From Apostichopus japonicus (Eukaryota > Echinodermata > Holothuroidea > Aspidochirotida > Stichopodidae): a stretch of 64,000 nucleotides of DNA. The notes beneath the pieces were generated by a model. It did no database searches. It saw nothing but the letters and a program-made list of their open reading frames with translations, and had not been told where the DNA came from. Made by a program: the position numbers and the translations under genes. The stretch covers positions 12,072,321-12,136,320 of the forward strand of contig NC_092578.1 in assembly GCF_037975245.1 (NCBI RefSeq). Direction: 5' to 3'. Below are positions 21,585 through 33,086 of this stretch, in pieces; position 1 is the stretch's first letter; every line of letters begins with the position of its first letter.

Positions 21585-22110
21585 TTAAACCACAATGCAA
21601 AGTTCATTGAGGTTTCGATGACGTCATTGCACTAGACTTCTACTTGTTAACCAGAAATAGCTGCCACAATGTAAATGGCCTGAACAACTACTGTGATGTA
21701 CAATAACACTATGGCATGGTAAACGCAAGTCAGTCTACTGTACGTGACAATACACACCTCCACCAAAAACAATAGGACGGTATTGTACTCAATGTGATGC
21801 ATCCACACACAAAGTATGAGAAGTATCCACAATTCCCATCGTAAGATATCATGTAAAAGGGTTTTCAGAGTTGACCTCTGGTGACCTCAAATGAGATTTG
21901 ACCTCACAAGCAACAGGATTCTTGCACACAATATGGCAAATCCATATACCATGTATGAAAAGTATCCATGATATACTATGAGAAATTATGATTAAATGTT
22001 TTCAGGCCTCGACACTGAAATATTTATAAAAGTACTCGCTATTTGGCGACCATGACTAAAAATCTACTCCTCAAAACGCAAAATTCACTCGCCATAATGA
22101 CTGTTGTTCA
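21585..22110 (+). repeat. Interspersed repeat, third copy of the unit in the inverted duplication
   Basis: Closely similar to 26567-27050 (+) and to 42870-43340 (-). Shared landmarks are 'gcattgaggtttcgatgac', 'cagtctactgtacgtg', 'tacacacctccacca', 'caggcctcgac' and 'tatttggcgaccatgacta'. Similarity stops near 22110, so this is a truncated member of a family. Confidence 0.85.
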
Positions 22111-22372
22111 AATCGAGATATCGTGTTTACAAAGTTTCACAATTTGACCCCTGGTGACCCCAAATGACCTTTGACCTTTGAAAGAATAGGCATCTTCTAC
22201 TCAAACTGTCTTCTACCCCCTCCCAGCTGGTTGAATTCACCCATCTATATATAGTACACGATACATAAGTCCACAGTACATAGAGAAAAAAAAGAAACTG
22301 ACGAAAGATCAACTTTGAGAGCATACTTACATACATACTTACATACATACTTATATACATACTTACATTACT
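22110..22372. repeat. Dispersed TGACCT-type unit and a short 'acttacatacat' array
   Basis: 'cctggtgaccccaaatgacctttgacctt' near 22150-22180, then a 'tacttacatacat' microsatellite at about 22320-22372. Confidence 0.7.
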
Positions 22373-22439
22373 ATGAGAGCTCTTCCTGTCAGGGAAAGCC
22401 ATTAACCTGGTCATGAACTTCAAGAGAAACCAACAGTTG

Positions 22440-23860
22440 TAAAAGTTAAGTGACTATACACAGTAGGAAAGCTGGTTCCTTACTTATAATTTTATCATGT
22501 CATGAACAAATGAATTCACACCCTGAGACCTAGATTAGGAAGGAGAGTAGTTCCTGCTTTATTTCCCTTCAGAAACTTCAGGTAATAACCTTAATAGTAT
22601 ATTGTTTGTTATTACCCTCTGTAATGGTTGAAACGTATTTGTTTTTGTCATTGTGTGATCTTTTGGCCTAAACCTCAAAAGTTAACCTTTTCATAAAATA
22701 TATGTGCCCCTTTACGTTAGTAAAAGTACTGTTTTAAACGTTTGCAAGTTGGAAAAAAAAATCCCTTTTGTTATTTAAAACCCCTTTTTTATTTTTGAGA
22801 ATTGTAAAAAAGTAAGCAAATAATAGTGTGGTTTTGTTGATTTTTTTTCAAATATAAGAATTTGGGGTACAGAATGCTCATAGAGTCAATTTTGTCCGGG
22901 CATTTTGAGATGATCTCGTTGTTAACCACCCCCCCTCCCCCCCCCCCCTCAAGTCATATTTCTCACTGCTAATGGCTGAAGTCTTTTCCACCTCCTCCAA
23001 TTGCTTCATCTTTTCCATGAAAACATAATCACAACCTGTAAAGGCATGATATGCTGGGAGGTAAAACATAATCACAACCTGTAAAGGCATTAAAGGCTTA
23101 TGAAAGTTTGTCCATGCACTGGCTAGTTGGGTGAACTCAACCTACTTAGGAGGGGAGGGCTTGTGTGGGCCTAACTACTACTTGCAACCTGATATTGTGT
23201 CAGTTCTATTTTTCTTGTAATGTAGTGGTGTGCGGCATGGTTTCATAAAGTTTGGTTCATGAGTTCAACCGACTTGGGGCAGGGACTTGTGTGGCTTTGA
23301 TAACTCCTTTCCAACCTGATATTTTGTCAGTTTTCCATGTTTATTTTCATTTTAACGAGTATACTCGACATAAGATTGCAATTGATCCAACTAAGCTCCC
23401 CAGTTAAGGTTAATGGGCAAGTATTTGATTGTTTAGAAACATATTCATTTTAGCATTACTCACATATAAATAGCAATTTGGAAATTATTACAAAAATGTC
23501 CACTTTAACTTCTTTATTTGAATTGAAGCTTGGCCAGTGAAGCTAATAAATTACGCTTTTGTGCGATTTCCGCATCGAGTAGCGTCGATAATGTTAGCAA
23601 TAAGCACAATATGCTCAAACAGCTGTTTTTAAATATTCATATGTAGCTTGTAACAAGTCATAGCTAACGTCATCCAAGAAAATAATAATATGTTAATCGT
23701 GTAACTCCTCTATCTCTGCACCTACCGACACCCTTTCTGCTCCAACTAATCTGTCATGTAATATCTCCCACATCATAACATAAGATTTGTCGAGTTTTCA
23801 TAGCAGTTCGTCCAATGAATCAATCTGATTGTATGACATGTAAGTTATTGCTATATATAG
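22440..23860. other. No gene; two small tandem duplications
   Basis: A 28-bp block 'aaacataatcacaacctgta...' occurs twice (23021 and 23063). A unit of about 120 bp containing 'caacctgatattNtgtcagtt' occurs twice between 23100 and 23345. Otherwise nothing recognised. Confidence 0.5.
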
Positions 23861-24060
23861 GCTTATTTTACTATATAGGCTATACAGCAAATATACATAA
23901 TATTACAATATAGGCTATACGGAATATGTATTACCATATAGGTTAATCAGGTAAGGATATAGGAAATATATCTCACATTACTACACAGATTAGACAGAAA
24001 GTATATATTATACTATATGCTAAGCAGAAAATATAAACTAAATATGATATAAAACCCTTC
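23860..24060. repeat. Degenerate 'actatataggctata' tandem repeat
   Basis: Five or so diverged units of about 40 bp, AT-rich. Confidence 0.55.
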
Positions 24061-24121
24061 TTCGGTTAAATATTGATATAACTTCCTGGGTAGTAATTCG
24101 GAAGGGTTGGGAATCAATACC

Positions 24122-24546
24122 CAGTGGCGGAGCGTCCATACAGTCAGGGGGCGAATGCCCCCCCCCCTGACTGTATGGACGCTCCGCCACTGGGCGAATG
24201 CCCAGTGGCGGACTCAAATGGACTGCTGGCGCCCACTTTTTACCACTTTTTACGTATTCGCGATTATTGACTTTTTGATTGCGCTCTCATCTACCTATTG
24301 ACATTTCTCACATTTTCTTGCTGTAATTTTCTGACAAAATGCTCAAACGGCTATTTATTGTTCGTTTATCTGCAAATTAGCAAGGCCCGGAGAGGGTCAT
24401 TTCCGGCGATCTAGGGAGTATCTTTACTGAAAAAAATTCTGTACGCTCCGCGCCAACCTGTGGTGGCGCTCCGCTTAGATAGTGCCGAAAGCGCCCCTAC
24501 AGACCATTCTCGCCACCTCTGACCAATACCCCTAGCTCCGCCACTG
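24122..24546. mobile_element. hAT-type MITE with foldback left end, perfect 8-bp target duplication
   Basis: Left end CAGTGGCGGAGC and right end (reverse complement CAGTGGCGGAGC) are inverted. Flanks are the perfect duplication TCAATACC (24114-24121 and 24547-24554). The first 71 bp form a complete palindrome (arms about 30 bp), followed by a further CAGTGGCGGA start at 24202. A hairpin module in minus orientation lies at 24441-24483. Confidence 0.88.
24441..24483 (-). repeat. Conserved hairpin module, copy 4
   Basis: Minus orientation, GTACGCTCCGCGCCAACC... to ...GCGCTCCGCTTAGATAGT. Confidence 0.85.
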
Positions 24547-24554
24547 TCAATACC

Positions 24555-26250
24555 CTGACAGATTGTAATACAGCTCAATTTAAACCGTGCTAGTATGGAA
24601 ATTGTATGTGCAGTGCCATAGGCCAAGCCATCAGGTGGTGGGTAGGATTTGCCAGTTGAAAATGAACAATTGATACCCTGCAGTATGATTTAGGGGACTT
24701 GAAAATGTGACGGCTTGAGTGTGTAAGTCTATGGAGCAATTAATTATGGCGAACACTTTCAAGACATCCTCATGAACACTTTTCGCCTAGCAACGCCAAT
24801 ATCGTCATCATGTCAGCAGGCATATTTGCTTCTTTACATTGAAGAGAGATTGGTTATAAAGGTTCTGCAAACATCGGCCTGTCGGCTCTTGTATGTACAG
24901 GTGTTTAAATTAAGAACTCCAGATACTGCATGGATTACCGGCTTAACTCCATTCACACAGGTGTACCTAACTAAATAACTCACTGAGAGTTTTCTTTGCG
25001 CTCTGTTACACACTTATCATGAATACAGAGACACCTGTGTATACGTCATATCTCCTTTATCTGACTGTAAGAATATAGATAGTGCTATTCGTTGCCTTTT
25101 CATCTTCAGTTTGTCCACGAAGACACGTCCCACAATATTGACTATTTATCCGACACTTCAGTGTGTCCACTTGAACGTTTGTCGTCAACTTACCCCTCTA
25201 TTTTGTTCTTCAAAATGTTCAGGGCAATTATGGTGAGAGTTTTCGTGAGTTATTTTATCCCGTTTTAACTTCTCCCGGGACATGAAGCAAATACATTGAA
25301 GCGCAAACTACAGCATTGGTTCGTTTCATTGATGCCAAAACAGATCTTTGAAAGCTCGAGATCTTCCTTGACTAAAATTTGGGATCAATACTGATTACAT
25401 TTAACGAGACAAGAAAGCCAAGGATGCTTAGTGAATCCTTATCATAAAATGTTTGAAAACGTTGAGCAAACTTCACACACTGTTCAAACTGCACACACTA
25501 TTTTCAAGGTTTAGTATTGTTTCCATCAAATTACTTGTGAACCTACACATATCAAGTATGAAGTTCATTCTAGCTTTAATTTCGAGTAATTCATGGTCAC
25601 ATGGTTTTAGACTTGATCTCTTTTGACCTGAAATGACCTTTGAACTACATAAAAGCATTACGGTTGTTTTAACTCAGTAGGGTGGAGCTAATAAGACGTA
25701 TGGAGTTCATCGACGCTTTGTTTGTAACATTGTATTGTAGAAAAAGCGCTTGTTATTTTCAGAGTAGGACCAATTTCTCTTCGATTACAGGGTGCTGTCC
25801 TCCGGCATCCCAATGACAGCTAAGAGTCATGCCGTGGGTTTGTTGGTTCTAAAATAACTCTTCAAGATAGACACTCGGCTTTCACTGGCGTTGGGATGTA
25901 TTTAAGTTAGTACTGTACCGGTCGAGATGTATAGATTCTTGACCGTGAAGAAGAACTTAGGCCATTTCTGCACTGCTACTCTCTTGGTTGAATGAGCTTG
26001 AAATGTTCAGGAGACATTTTGTGTTGTATTTCAGTCCGTTCGTTTCTAAGCACACCCGTTAAGATAATGTGATCATGTAATAAGGGACTAGGCTTGAAAG
26101 TTGATAATACTAGTACTGTATAGGATACATTAAACGTGCACTACTTCACATATTCATTCAAGTGTTAATACTGGATTGTCGTTATTGATTGGTTAATGGT
26201 TTCAGACTATGAACACTGGTACACAATATCATAAAGATGAAATGTAATCA
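24555..26250. other. No gene recognised
   Basis: Only a single dispersed TGACCT-type unit near 25620-25640 is recognisable. Confidence 0.4.
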
Positions 26251-26254
26251 TTTG

Positions 26255-26545
26255 TTGATCAAATGGCGAGATTTCGAAACAAAACGTCGGAATTTTGTGA
26301 TAAAACGTCACAATTTCGAAATGAAACTTCAAATTTGCAAAATAAAACGTCCACATTTTGCAATAAATAACAAAATCTTGAGATAAATTTTGACATCGGG
26401 ATAAAATTGAGAGAAAACAAGTATAAATTTCGATATAAAACATTCAAAATTTGAGATAAAATGTTAAAAAAAATTGTTTTATAAAACACAAATATTTCAA
26501 TCTAAAACATCGATATATCGATAAAACGTAAAATCTTTTCGAGAT
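26255..26545. repeat. Degenerate minisatellite 'cgagataaaacgtcaaaattt'
   Basis: Twelve or so short units of the form 'gagatttcgaaacaaaacgtc'. Inverse counterpart of 16745-17200. Borders the left arm of the inverted duplication. Confidence 0.7.
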
Positions 26546-27432
26546 AGCCAACGTATCAGCTAAATGAACCAGAATGCAAAATGCATTGAGGTTTCGATGA
26601 CTTCATTGAACTAGACTTCTGCTTGTAAGTAACCAGCACTAGCTGTTACAATATAAATAGCCCGTACCACGGTTTTGATACAATTACACTATGGTATGAT
26701 AAACACAGGTCAGTCTACTGTACGTGGCTATACACACCTCCACCAAACAGAATAGGGGTCTTGTACTCAATGTTATGAATCCACACACCAATTATGAGAA
26801 GTATCCACGATTAGATATCATGTAACCTCTGGTGACCTCAAATGAGATTTAACCTCACAAGCAACAGGATCTTTTACTCAATATGGCAAATCCATATACC
26901 AATATATGAAAAGTATCCTTGATTTCTACCATGAGAAATCATGTTTTCAAGGTTTTCAGGCCTCGACAAATATTCAAAAGTATTCGTTATTTGGCGACCG
27001 TGACTAAATATGTACTCGCCAAATTTCACTCGCCACTAGGCCTATGATTGTTGTTCAAGTCTCCAAAGAACAGATCTGCAACATCAATACTTTCTATGAA
27101 CACATGTTAGGCAGTTGGGCTGATACATGTTGCTACGTAATTGCACATTGGAAAATTATGTTTCTGTGCAGTATGAAATTTACACTTTTTTTTCACCAAA
27201 AGTAAGTGTTAAACAAAGTAAAACATGTCGAATCATAAATAAACAGCTATGCATACTGTAATGTCTCAAACAATTAAAAATAAAACATCTGTAACAATAC
27301 CTACGAAGATAGCTTCGCTTCTATTACATTAGGGGTCCTATAATACTAAGCAAATACTGTATACAGTCAGGGGCGTCAATCCGATTTGAAACGTGGGGGG
27401 ACGTAATCGATTCGAGTATTCCGGCCGTAAGT

Positions 27433-27475
27433 ACTATCTAAGCGGAGCGCCACCATCGGTTGGCGCGCAGCGTAC
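27433..27475 (+). repeat. Conserved hairpin module, copy 5
   Basis: Same module near the left end of the 4.76-kb hAT, followed by 'cagatcgctggagatggcac'. Confidence 0.85.
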
Positions 27476-28470
27476 CAAGAAAATTTCAGATTTCAATACC
27501 TGCCAGATCGCTGGAGATGGCACTTGCCAGGCTGGATAGCAGCCATCTAGTTGCGTGATTTCGGGTGAAAATTACAAATTCGTCACTCAGGAAATCTGCA
27601 ATAAAGTTCATGCGACCTTCATTTTTGGTGGATTATTTCTTTTATTAGTGATTCCAATTGACATGAACATTAGAACCCAGTGCAAGTTGACAAATGATGC
27701 GGCGAACTGGAACCCCAGCCCAATTTTGCCATATGTTTCAGGATAGAATACCCCTCAATTGTTCGAACCCATGACAACTAACAATCTGTGAATAAATTTA
27801 CTTCGAAATGGGCACATTATATTGCACCAAGTCGGTCAAGGAATGACCCCAGGGCCTCAGATATAGGCCTACAGTATAGCTGGTGTGGGCTACCTTTTTG
27901 AATGAATGGGCCAGATTTTAGAAGCGAAAGATTGACAGGGCCGCACCTAACCAACGACCTGCTGTTGATTTGAAACCTTTGCTTCCGAGGACGTTCAAGA
28001 AATAGGTGTGTGTACTAATCTGTATTCACAAAAACATAATGTCAATACAGTCCAATTGATAATTAAAGGTGATAATAGACCTACCTGACAGCATCATAAG
28101 TGCAGATAAATTCTAGGCAGCTAGTTCGTTTTTTGTGATGATGTAAAAAATCACTGGCGGGCCGCATGTGGCCCGCGGGCCGTAGTTGCCCACCCCTGGC
28201 CTGTAGGAACGATGTCCCAAAATGTCCCGGACATATAGGCGAAGGAAGCTATCCGCCGCGACTGCATGTGAGTTTCTCGACTTGCCGTCCTGGGAGCCGT
28301 ACCCCAAAATTGGTGCATTTCCTCATACGCCATTATTAATAATTTAAATAACTAACTAATTAGGCACAGCCCAGATCCGAGTTCGTATAGTGAGCTTAGC
28401 GCAAATTTGGCCAAAAGTCGTCATACGCCAGCATGTTAAACCACCAATGACTTTTAATACCACCCGTGAC

Positions 28471-29210
28471 CAAGGGCGGCGGAAGCACTTTTAATCTGGG
28501 GGGGGGGGTGCACCAACGTCGAAGGGCACTTTGCAGAAATTCGATTGGACTGATGCAGCCTGATATTTAGTACCCTTTATAACTCTTATTGTATTATCTT
28601 ATTTGCGTATACACATCACTCCATCAACGCCACCCCCCCCCCCCCCTCAAGGAAACAATGCATACTAGCACTGCAATATCTAATGTGCAAATTGGGAAAC
28701 AAGGAAAAAGACAAAATGAGGTGAAATCATTATAAAGTCCAATTCCCTGCACACGCGATCGATACATGCATGAAAGCAAATGAAATATGTGAAAATACTG
28801 AAAGAAAAATAATTTTCTATGTGTTTTTCAATGGTTAAACTGATGTTATTATTATTGTAACGAGGCTTTCCCAATAAATGTAACCAATTTGGAAGGGTTT
28901 TAACACGGCAAATGATTGTATGTTATTGGCATGCGATGTAATAACCAACGCATGCCTATATGATATGCACATTAACATGTTGAATTTTGTAATATTTTTC
29001 GGGCAAGTCGTTACAGCCCCCAAAATCAAATTGGGCTACTACGACTGTGGTAGTAAATATTTAAAACGAAATATTTCATTCGACGTGGGTTTCGCTTTGT
29101 AAACTCTTTTTTAATTTAGAAAGTTTTATGTAGAAAAAGGGCACATTTTTAACCTGAGGAAAAGTGGGGGGCACGTGCCCCCTGTGCCCCCCCCGGTTCC
29201 GCCGCCCTTG
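28471..29210. mobile_element. Nested hAT element, CAAGGGCGGCGG family (copy 2)
   Basis: Perfect terminal inverted repeat CAAGGGCGGCGGAA and perfect 8-bp duplication CCCGTGAC (28463-28470 and 29211-29218). Sister of 18789-19442. Its middle contains a 'tgtgtttttcaatggttaaa' block that also occurs near 31240. Confidence 0.92.
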
Positions 29211-29342
29211 CCCGTGACACATTTCCAACGGGACTGTGTCAGTTTAAATGTATTGCTAGGTCTACGAGAATACATTTCTATGAAATTTGAAACAAGGATG
29301 GCAAGACAAGCCACTTTAATTATGTTTTCAGGACCTCACACG

Positions 29343-30727
29343 CAGTGGCGTCGCCAAGGGGGGCCAGGGGGCACGTGCCCCCTGGAAAACCTAGTGCCCC
29401 CCGAGTGCCCCCCATCTGAGATTTGGGTTGGTAAAAAAATATATAAATATTTTGTTATATTCAACTCCCATCATCTGAGTTGGTTTTTCATAAGGGCAAA
29501 GAAGCATAGTAATTCGTATTTTCTTCAAATGAGCTGCGAAAAAATGAACAAGTTTATCCTTGAACGTCGGGTATCGAAGTCGTAACCCGCGCCATCACAA
29601 CAGGTGTCGATATTTACATTGAATGTGTCAGTGCTCACGCCATACCAGCGGATATGCAAGTCCGCTTCGCGAGCTACATGACTGTGAGAAGGGAGGGTAC
29701 TGCAATATGTTGCCTTGGTCTGAGGTTGACAGGTTAGGAGCTGACGAAATGTGATAATGTGAGGGTCCGCAGGCACCATACTTGCCTATATTTGTGGACC
29801 CATATATTAACCCTGTTGTGTAGGGGGTGCAGAGGTCATTTGAGGTCAGATGCTTGTAGGAACAAATGGCGAATGTTCACACCTGCATACTGAGCCATAC
29901 TCGATGTGTGATCAAACTTTGGATTGCATGGTGAGATCCCTGATAGGAGCCAATAACGATGCTGGAACCTGTTACATCTTAATAGATAATGGGCGAAAAC
30001 GAGAAGGACAAGAAAGGAGTCGGGGTCATGCACACATTAATTCAACAAATGTAGGTTCTATTGATAGGGTTAGGCATAATATCGACAGCATGTGGTTCAT
30101 ATCCTCTGCAAAATTCTGCGCCTTGTTAAAATCATTACCTCAAAAATAGCAATTTCTGGAGATATCTTCAGATCGAATTTAGCATCAAATGTGGCAGCAT
30201 TTTGCATCTAGCCCATCCTCCGTATGCGAAAATTTTCCAAAGGGGAGGGGGGGGGGGCAGTGGCGGCGCAACCGGGGGGCCCCTTACTACACTCAAAAAC
30301 GTCTTTGCGAGTACACTACGAGTAATAGCTACTCTCTTAAAACACCATCGAATATACAAATTACAATGTTTTTACAGACTTTTACGTGCAATCTGAGAAA
30401 TTGCAGGCTTGAGACCCATATTTTAGGGCTAGGTATTCGCAGCATAAAACACTCGGGAAGTGCCGTTTCCGGCCATCTGGGGGTTTGAAAAACCCAAAAT
30501 TTTCTTGTACGCTCCGCGCCAATCGGAGGTGGCGCTCCGCTTAGATAGTCTCTACACATTAGCCCCCCCCCCCCAATAATTTCCCCGTTCCGCCGCGCCT
30601 GGAGGGGCACCCCCTCCCCTTAGACCCCTCCCCAGGACATTGATCCGTATCCACATAAGTGCCCCCCCATCAAATGCTGGTGCCCCCCCTGTGCCCCCCC
30701 AGACTGAAAAGTCTGGTGACGCCACTG
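29343..30727. mobile_element. Nested hAT element, CAGTGGCGTCRCCA family
   Basis: Left end CAGTGGCGTCGCCA and right end (reverse complement CAGTGGCGTCACCA) are inverted. Flanks are CTCACACG (29335-29342) and CTCACACA (30728-30735), an 8-bp duplication with one mismatch. Open frames at 29525-29779 (-) and 29850-30149 (+) carry no motif I recognise. It contains a further insertion at 30258-30601. Confidence 0.82.
30258..30601. mobile_element. Third-level nested hAT-like insertion
   Basis: Starts CAGTGGCGGCGCAACCGG and ends (reverse complement) CAGGCGCGGCGGAACGG. It interrupts a 'ccaaaggggagggg|caccccctcccct' foldback that is intact in sister repeats at 5360 and 11250. The flanking duplication is obscured by the G tract. 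A hairpin module in minus orientation lies at 30507-30549. Confidence 0.65.
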
Positions 30728-30920
30728 CTCACACATGCGCATGTATCGTCAGACTTAGAATAGGTCCCATGTGAGTGGTGGCTAAAGTGATGAAGGCATC
30801 CAAATAAATCAGTGGTTGTTCGTTGGAGTACTCACGCAAGTTACCTCGGTTGCTAGGTGGATCTGCATTTGGTAATCGGGTGAATTCTGGTCGGAGCGTA
30901 CTATGTAACCACCGTGTACC

Positions 30921-31330
30921 CAGGAACGTAGCTAAGGCCTGATGATTGAGAGGGGGGGGGGGGAGCGTGTCTATAGTGGCTGAAAATCCAACTGGATGGG
31001 TTTTGAAGCCAGAAAATTCCGACTGCTGCTTTGTACCCCCCCCCCCCCCCACCCTCGCGCTACTCGTCTACGATACGGTCAGTGTCGGACACCCAATCTT
31101 TCGATACATTTGTATCCACTGGCACTCATTTCACAAATTTATTAGCCCCCCCCCCCACCCCAACCAAATATTTTTGTGAAATTTCGGGCAAAATGCTGAT
31201 AATTTTTCAGGCACCTACTGAAAGAAAGATAATTTGCAATGTGTTTTTCAGTAGTTAAACTTATATTATTATTACCATTAATATTGTAACGACTTCCAAA
31301 TAACTCTAACCAATATGGAAGGGTAATCAC
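30921..31330 (+). mobile_element. hAT-like fragment, CAGGAACGTAGCTAAGG family (copy 1)
   Basis: The first 240 bp match 44836-45060 (shared 'ggcctgatgattg', 'ccaactggatgggttttg', 'aaattccgactgct' and 'cacttcacaaa/catttcacaaa'). The right part matches the middle of 28471-29210. No right terminus found. Confidence 0.6.
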
Positions 31331-31535
31331 TGTGGAGTAAACTCCGGTATCACTCAACAACAAGGTAACATGGGATGCGCTGCCACGGAATATGCTCCCT
31401 ATTTCATTTCCCCAATATTAGGGAACGGGCACCGTCTTTGAAACACCATCTACAACTAAACAACAACTATGTACAAGCTTTGGCTCTAGCTATGAAGTGC
31501 TGTCTCTTATGATAATGACGGAGCGCACTATTTTT

Positions 31536-32007
31536 CTACTGGAATCGCCCGAAGATGCGGCGTCTGTAATCCGAGGAACCAACGAACTTCTCTGCTAACT
31601 CCTCAGGCTTCAACTGGGCTAGACGTTCGCGGTGAATATGGCACACCATCACATGGTTCAGCCTATGTTGAGTCATGGTGCTCCGTAGCCATGTTTTCAA
31701 ACGCCTCAAAGCACTAAATTATCTCTCGACGAGGAGACGAGGAGGACCACAAGAGAGCTTCGACTTCACCAAACATAGCCCGTACCGCTGGATTCATCAA
31801 CTTGAATATTTGTCCATACCCTTCAACCGACGACGACTGGAACTGGCCTCGAAAGAAAGGCAGACTAAGCTTAAGATTGTCGGAGAGCTCAGGGTACCAA
31901 CTCACGAGATCTGGATGGAATTCTCCATTCAGCAACATTGAGTGATATTCGAGGATATGAATCCTGAGATGTGTAGTCCTAACCAAATAGAGCCACGTCA
32001 TTACTCT
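31536..32007 (-). pseudogene. Decayed hAT transposase, C-terminal dimerisation domain
   Basis: The segment runs from about 32007 down to a stop at 31536-31538 on the minus strand. The first part reads 'KRVMTWLYLVRTTHLRIHIL' and later 'FKLMNPAVRAMFGEVEALL'. After a frameshift near 31740 it continues 'FSALRRLKTWLRSTMTQHRL' and ends 'DYRRRIFGRFQ'. The 'ER-S-FSALRRLKT.LRSTM' block is the signature of the hAT C-terminal dimerisation domain (zinc-finger MYM/Tip100-like members). The Ser codon between ER and FSALRR is now TAA (31719-31721). The zinc finger and catalytic core are absent. The fragment lies just inside the right end of the 4.76-kb element, supporting its hAT assignment. Confidence 0.85.
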
Positions 32008-32429
32008 TTTTCCAAATGTGTGTGTGGGGGGGGGGGGGGAGGACATTTGATATTGTTTCCACCACCCATCGAAATGTGGGGGGGGGGACGTGTCCCCGTC
32101 CCCCTCCCCCTGGATTGACGCCCATGTATACAGTATAGCTATAGGTGTGCGCGAGTCCTTAGCCTATACAGTACCTCTCTGCTACTTTGAACCGCTATTC
32201 GATTTATCGCTATTACTCCATTACACTGTCTAAATCAAAGCGATCTTTACGCAATGAAATCTGAGGTTGTAAAAGCATCTATCTGCCACAAAACCCGAAC
32301 AGCAAAGAACAGCAAACAAGTCTCTAAAGTCTTGAAATTGTTGTATACTTTGCGAATTATGACTGTTAGCCAGTGGGGAAAGTGCATTGGTATATATCCT
32401 GACTGGTATTCTGCACGTTGTTGTGTTAA

Positions 32430-33086
32430 AAACGGCCAGGTCGATAACGCGGAAACCGCGGAAATTGATAAACTGAGTTCGGTAATCGAGATACCGGGTT
32501 CGATATCAACGGTTTCCGCGCTTTCCACGTTATCTACCTTGCAAGGTCGAAAACGCGGAAAGCGCGGAAACGAGAGGAATTTGTCAAGGGAGGGTGACGA
32601 AGTCTTTTGGGCGCATTTCAGCCTATATGCGCCAGGAAGGGTTGCGGGTTTAAAGCTATTTCATTAAATGTAGGTCGATAAAGCGGAAATCTTAAAGTTC
32701 ACAATGGATGAGTTAGATTATTTAGTCAAGGGAAGGTGAAAAGGTTTTTTGGGCGCATTGCAGCCAATATGCGCCAGGAGGGGTGGCGAAGGGCTAAGGT
32801 TTTTTTTTTAAATTAATGCATGTCGAAAGCGCGGAAATGTTTTTTTACACAATGAATGGCGAAACTATAGGAATTTGTCAAGGGAGGGTGAAGAGTTTTC
32901 GGCGCATTTCAGTCAATATGCGCCAGAAAGGTGATGGGGTTGTAGGCATTTTCTCTAAATGCAGGTCGAAAACGCGACCTTGCTATATAGCAAGGTCTTT
33001 AATGCGGAAAGCGCGGAAACTGTTGATATCGAACCCGGTATCTCGATTACCGAACTTCCGCGGTTTCCACGATATCGACCTGGCCG
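32430..33086. mobile_element. TTAA-targeted element with long inverted ends and three internal palindromic units
   Basis: TTAA occurs at both edges (32426-32429 and 33087-33090). The sister arm has a single TTAA at the same place (42005-42008), so this is an insertion with a TTAA duplication. Inverted ends of about 110 bp begin CGGCCAGGTCGATA. Between them are three tandem units of about 140 bp with 'gcggaaa', 'tttgtcaagggagggtga' and a hairpin GGCGCAT...ATGCGCC. A perfect 22-bp palindrome GACCTTGCTATATAGCAAGG(TC) lies near 32975. TTAA targets are typical of piggyBac and Kolobok. No transposase. Confidence 0.82.

Larger units (their letters stand above)
27368..32126. mobile_element. 4.76-kb hAT element with perfect 8-bp target duplication and a decayed transposase
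   Basis: Left end CAGGGGCGTCAATCC and right end (reverse complement CATGGGCGTCAATCC) are inverted. They are flanked by the perfect duplication TATACAGT (27360-27367 and 32127-32134). The target was the palindrome 'actgtatacagt'. The sister arm at 42172-43340 lacks the insertion. Inside are two or three nested hAT-like insertions, a further related fragment, and at the right end the C-terminus of a hAT transposase on the minus strand. Confidence 0.88.
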
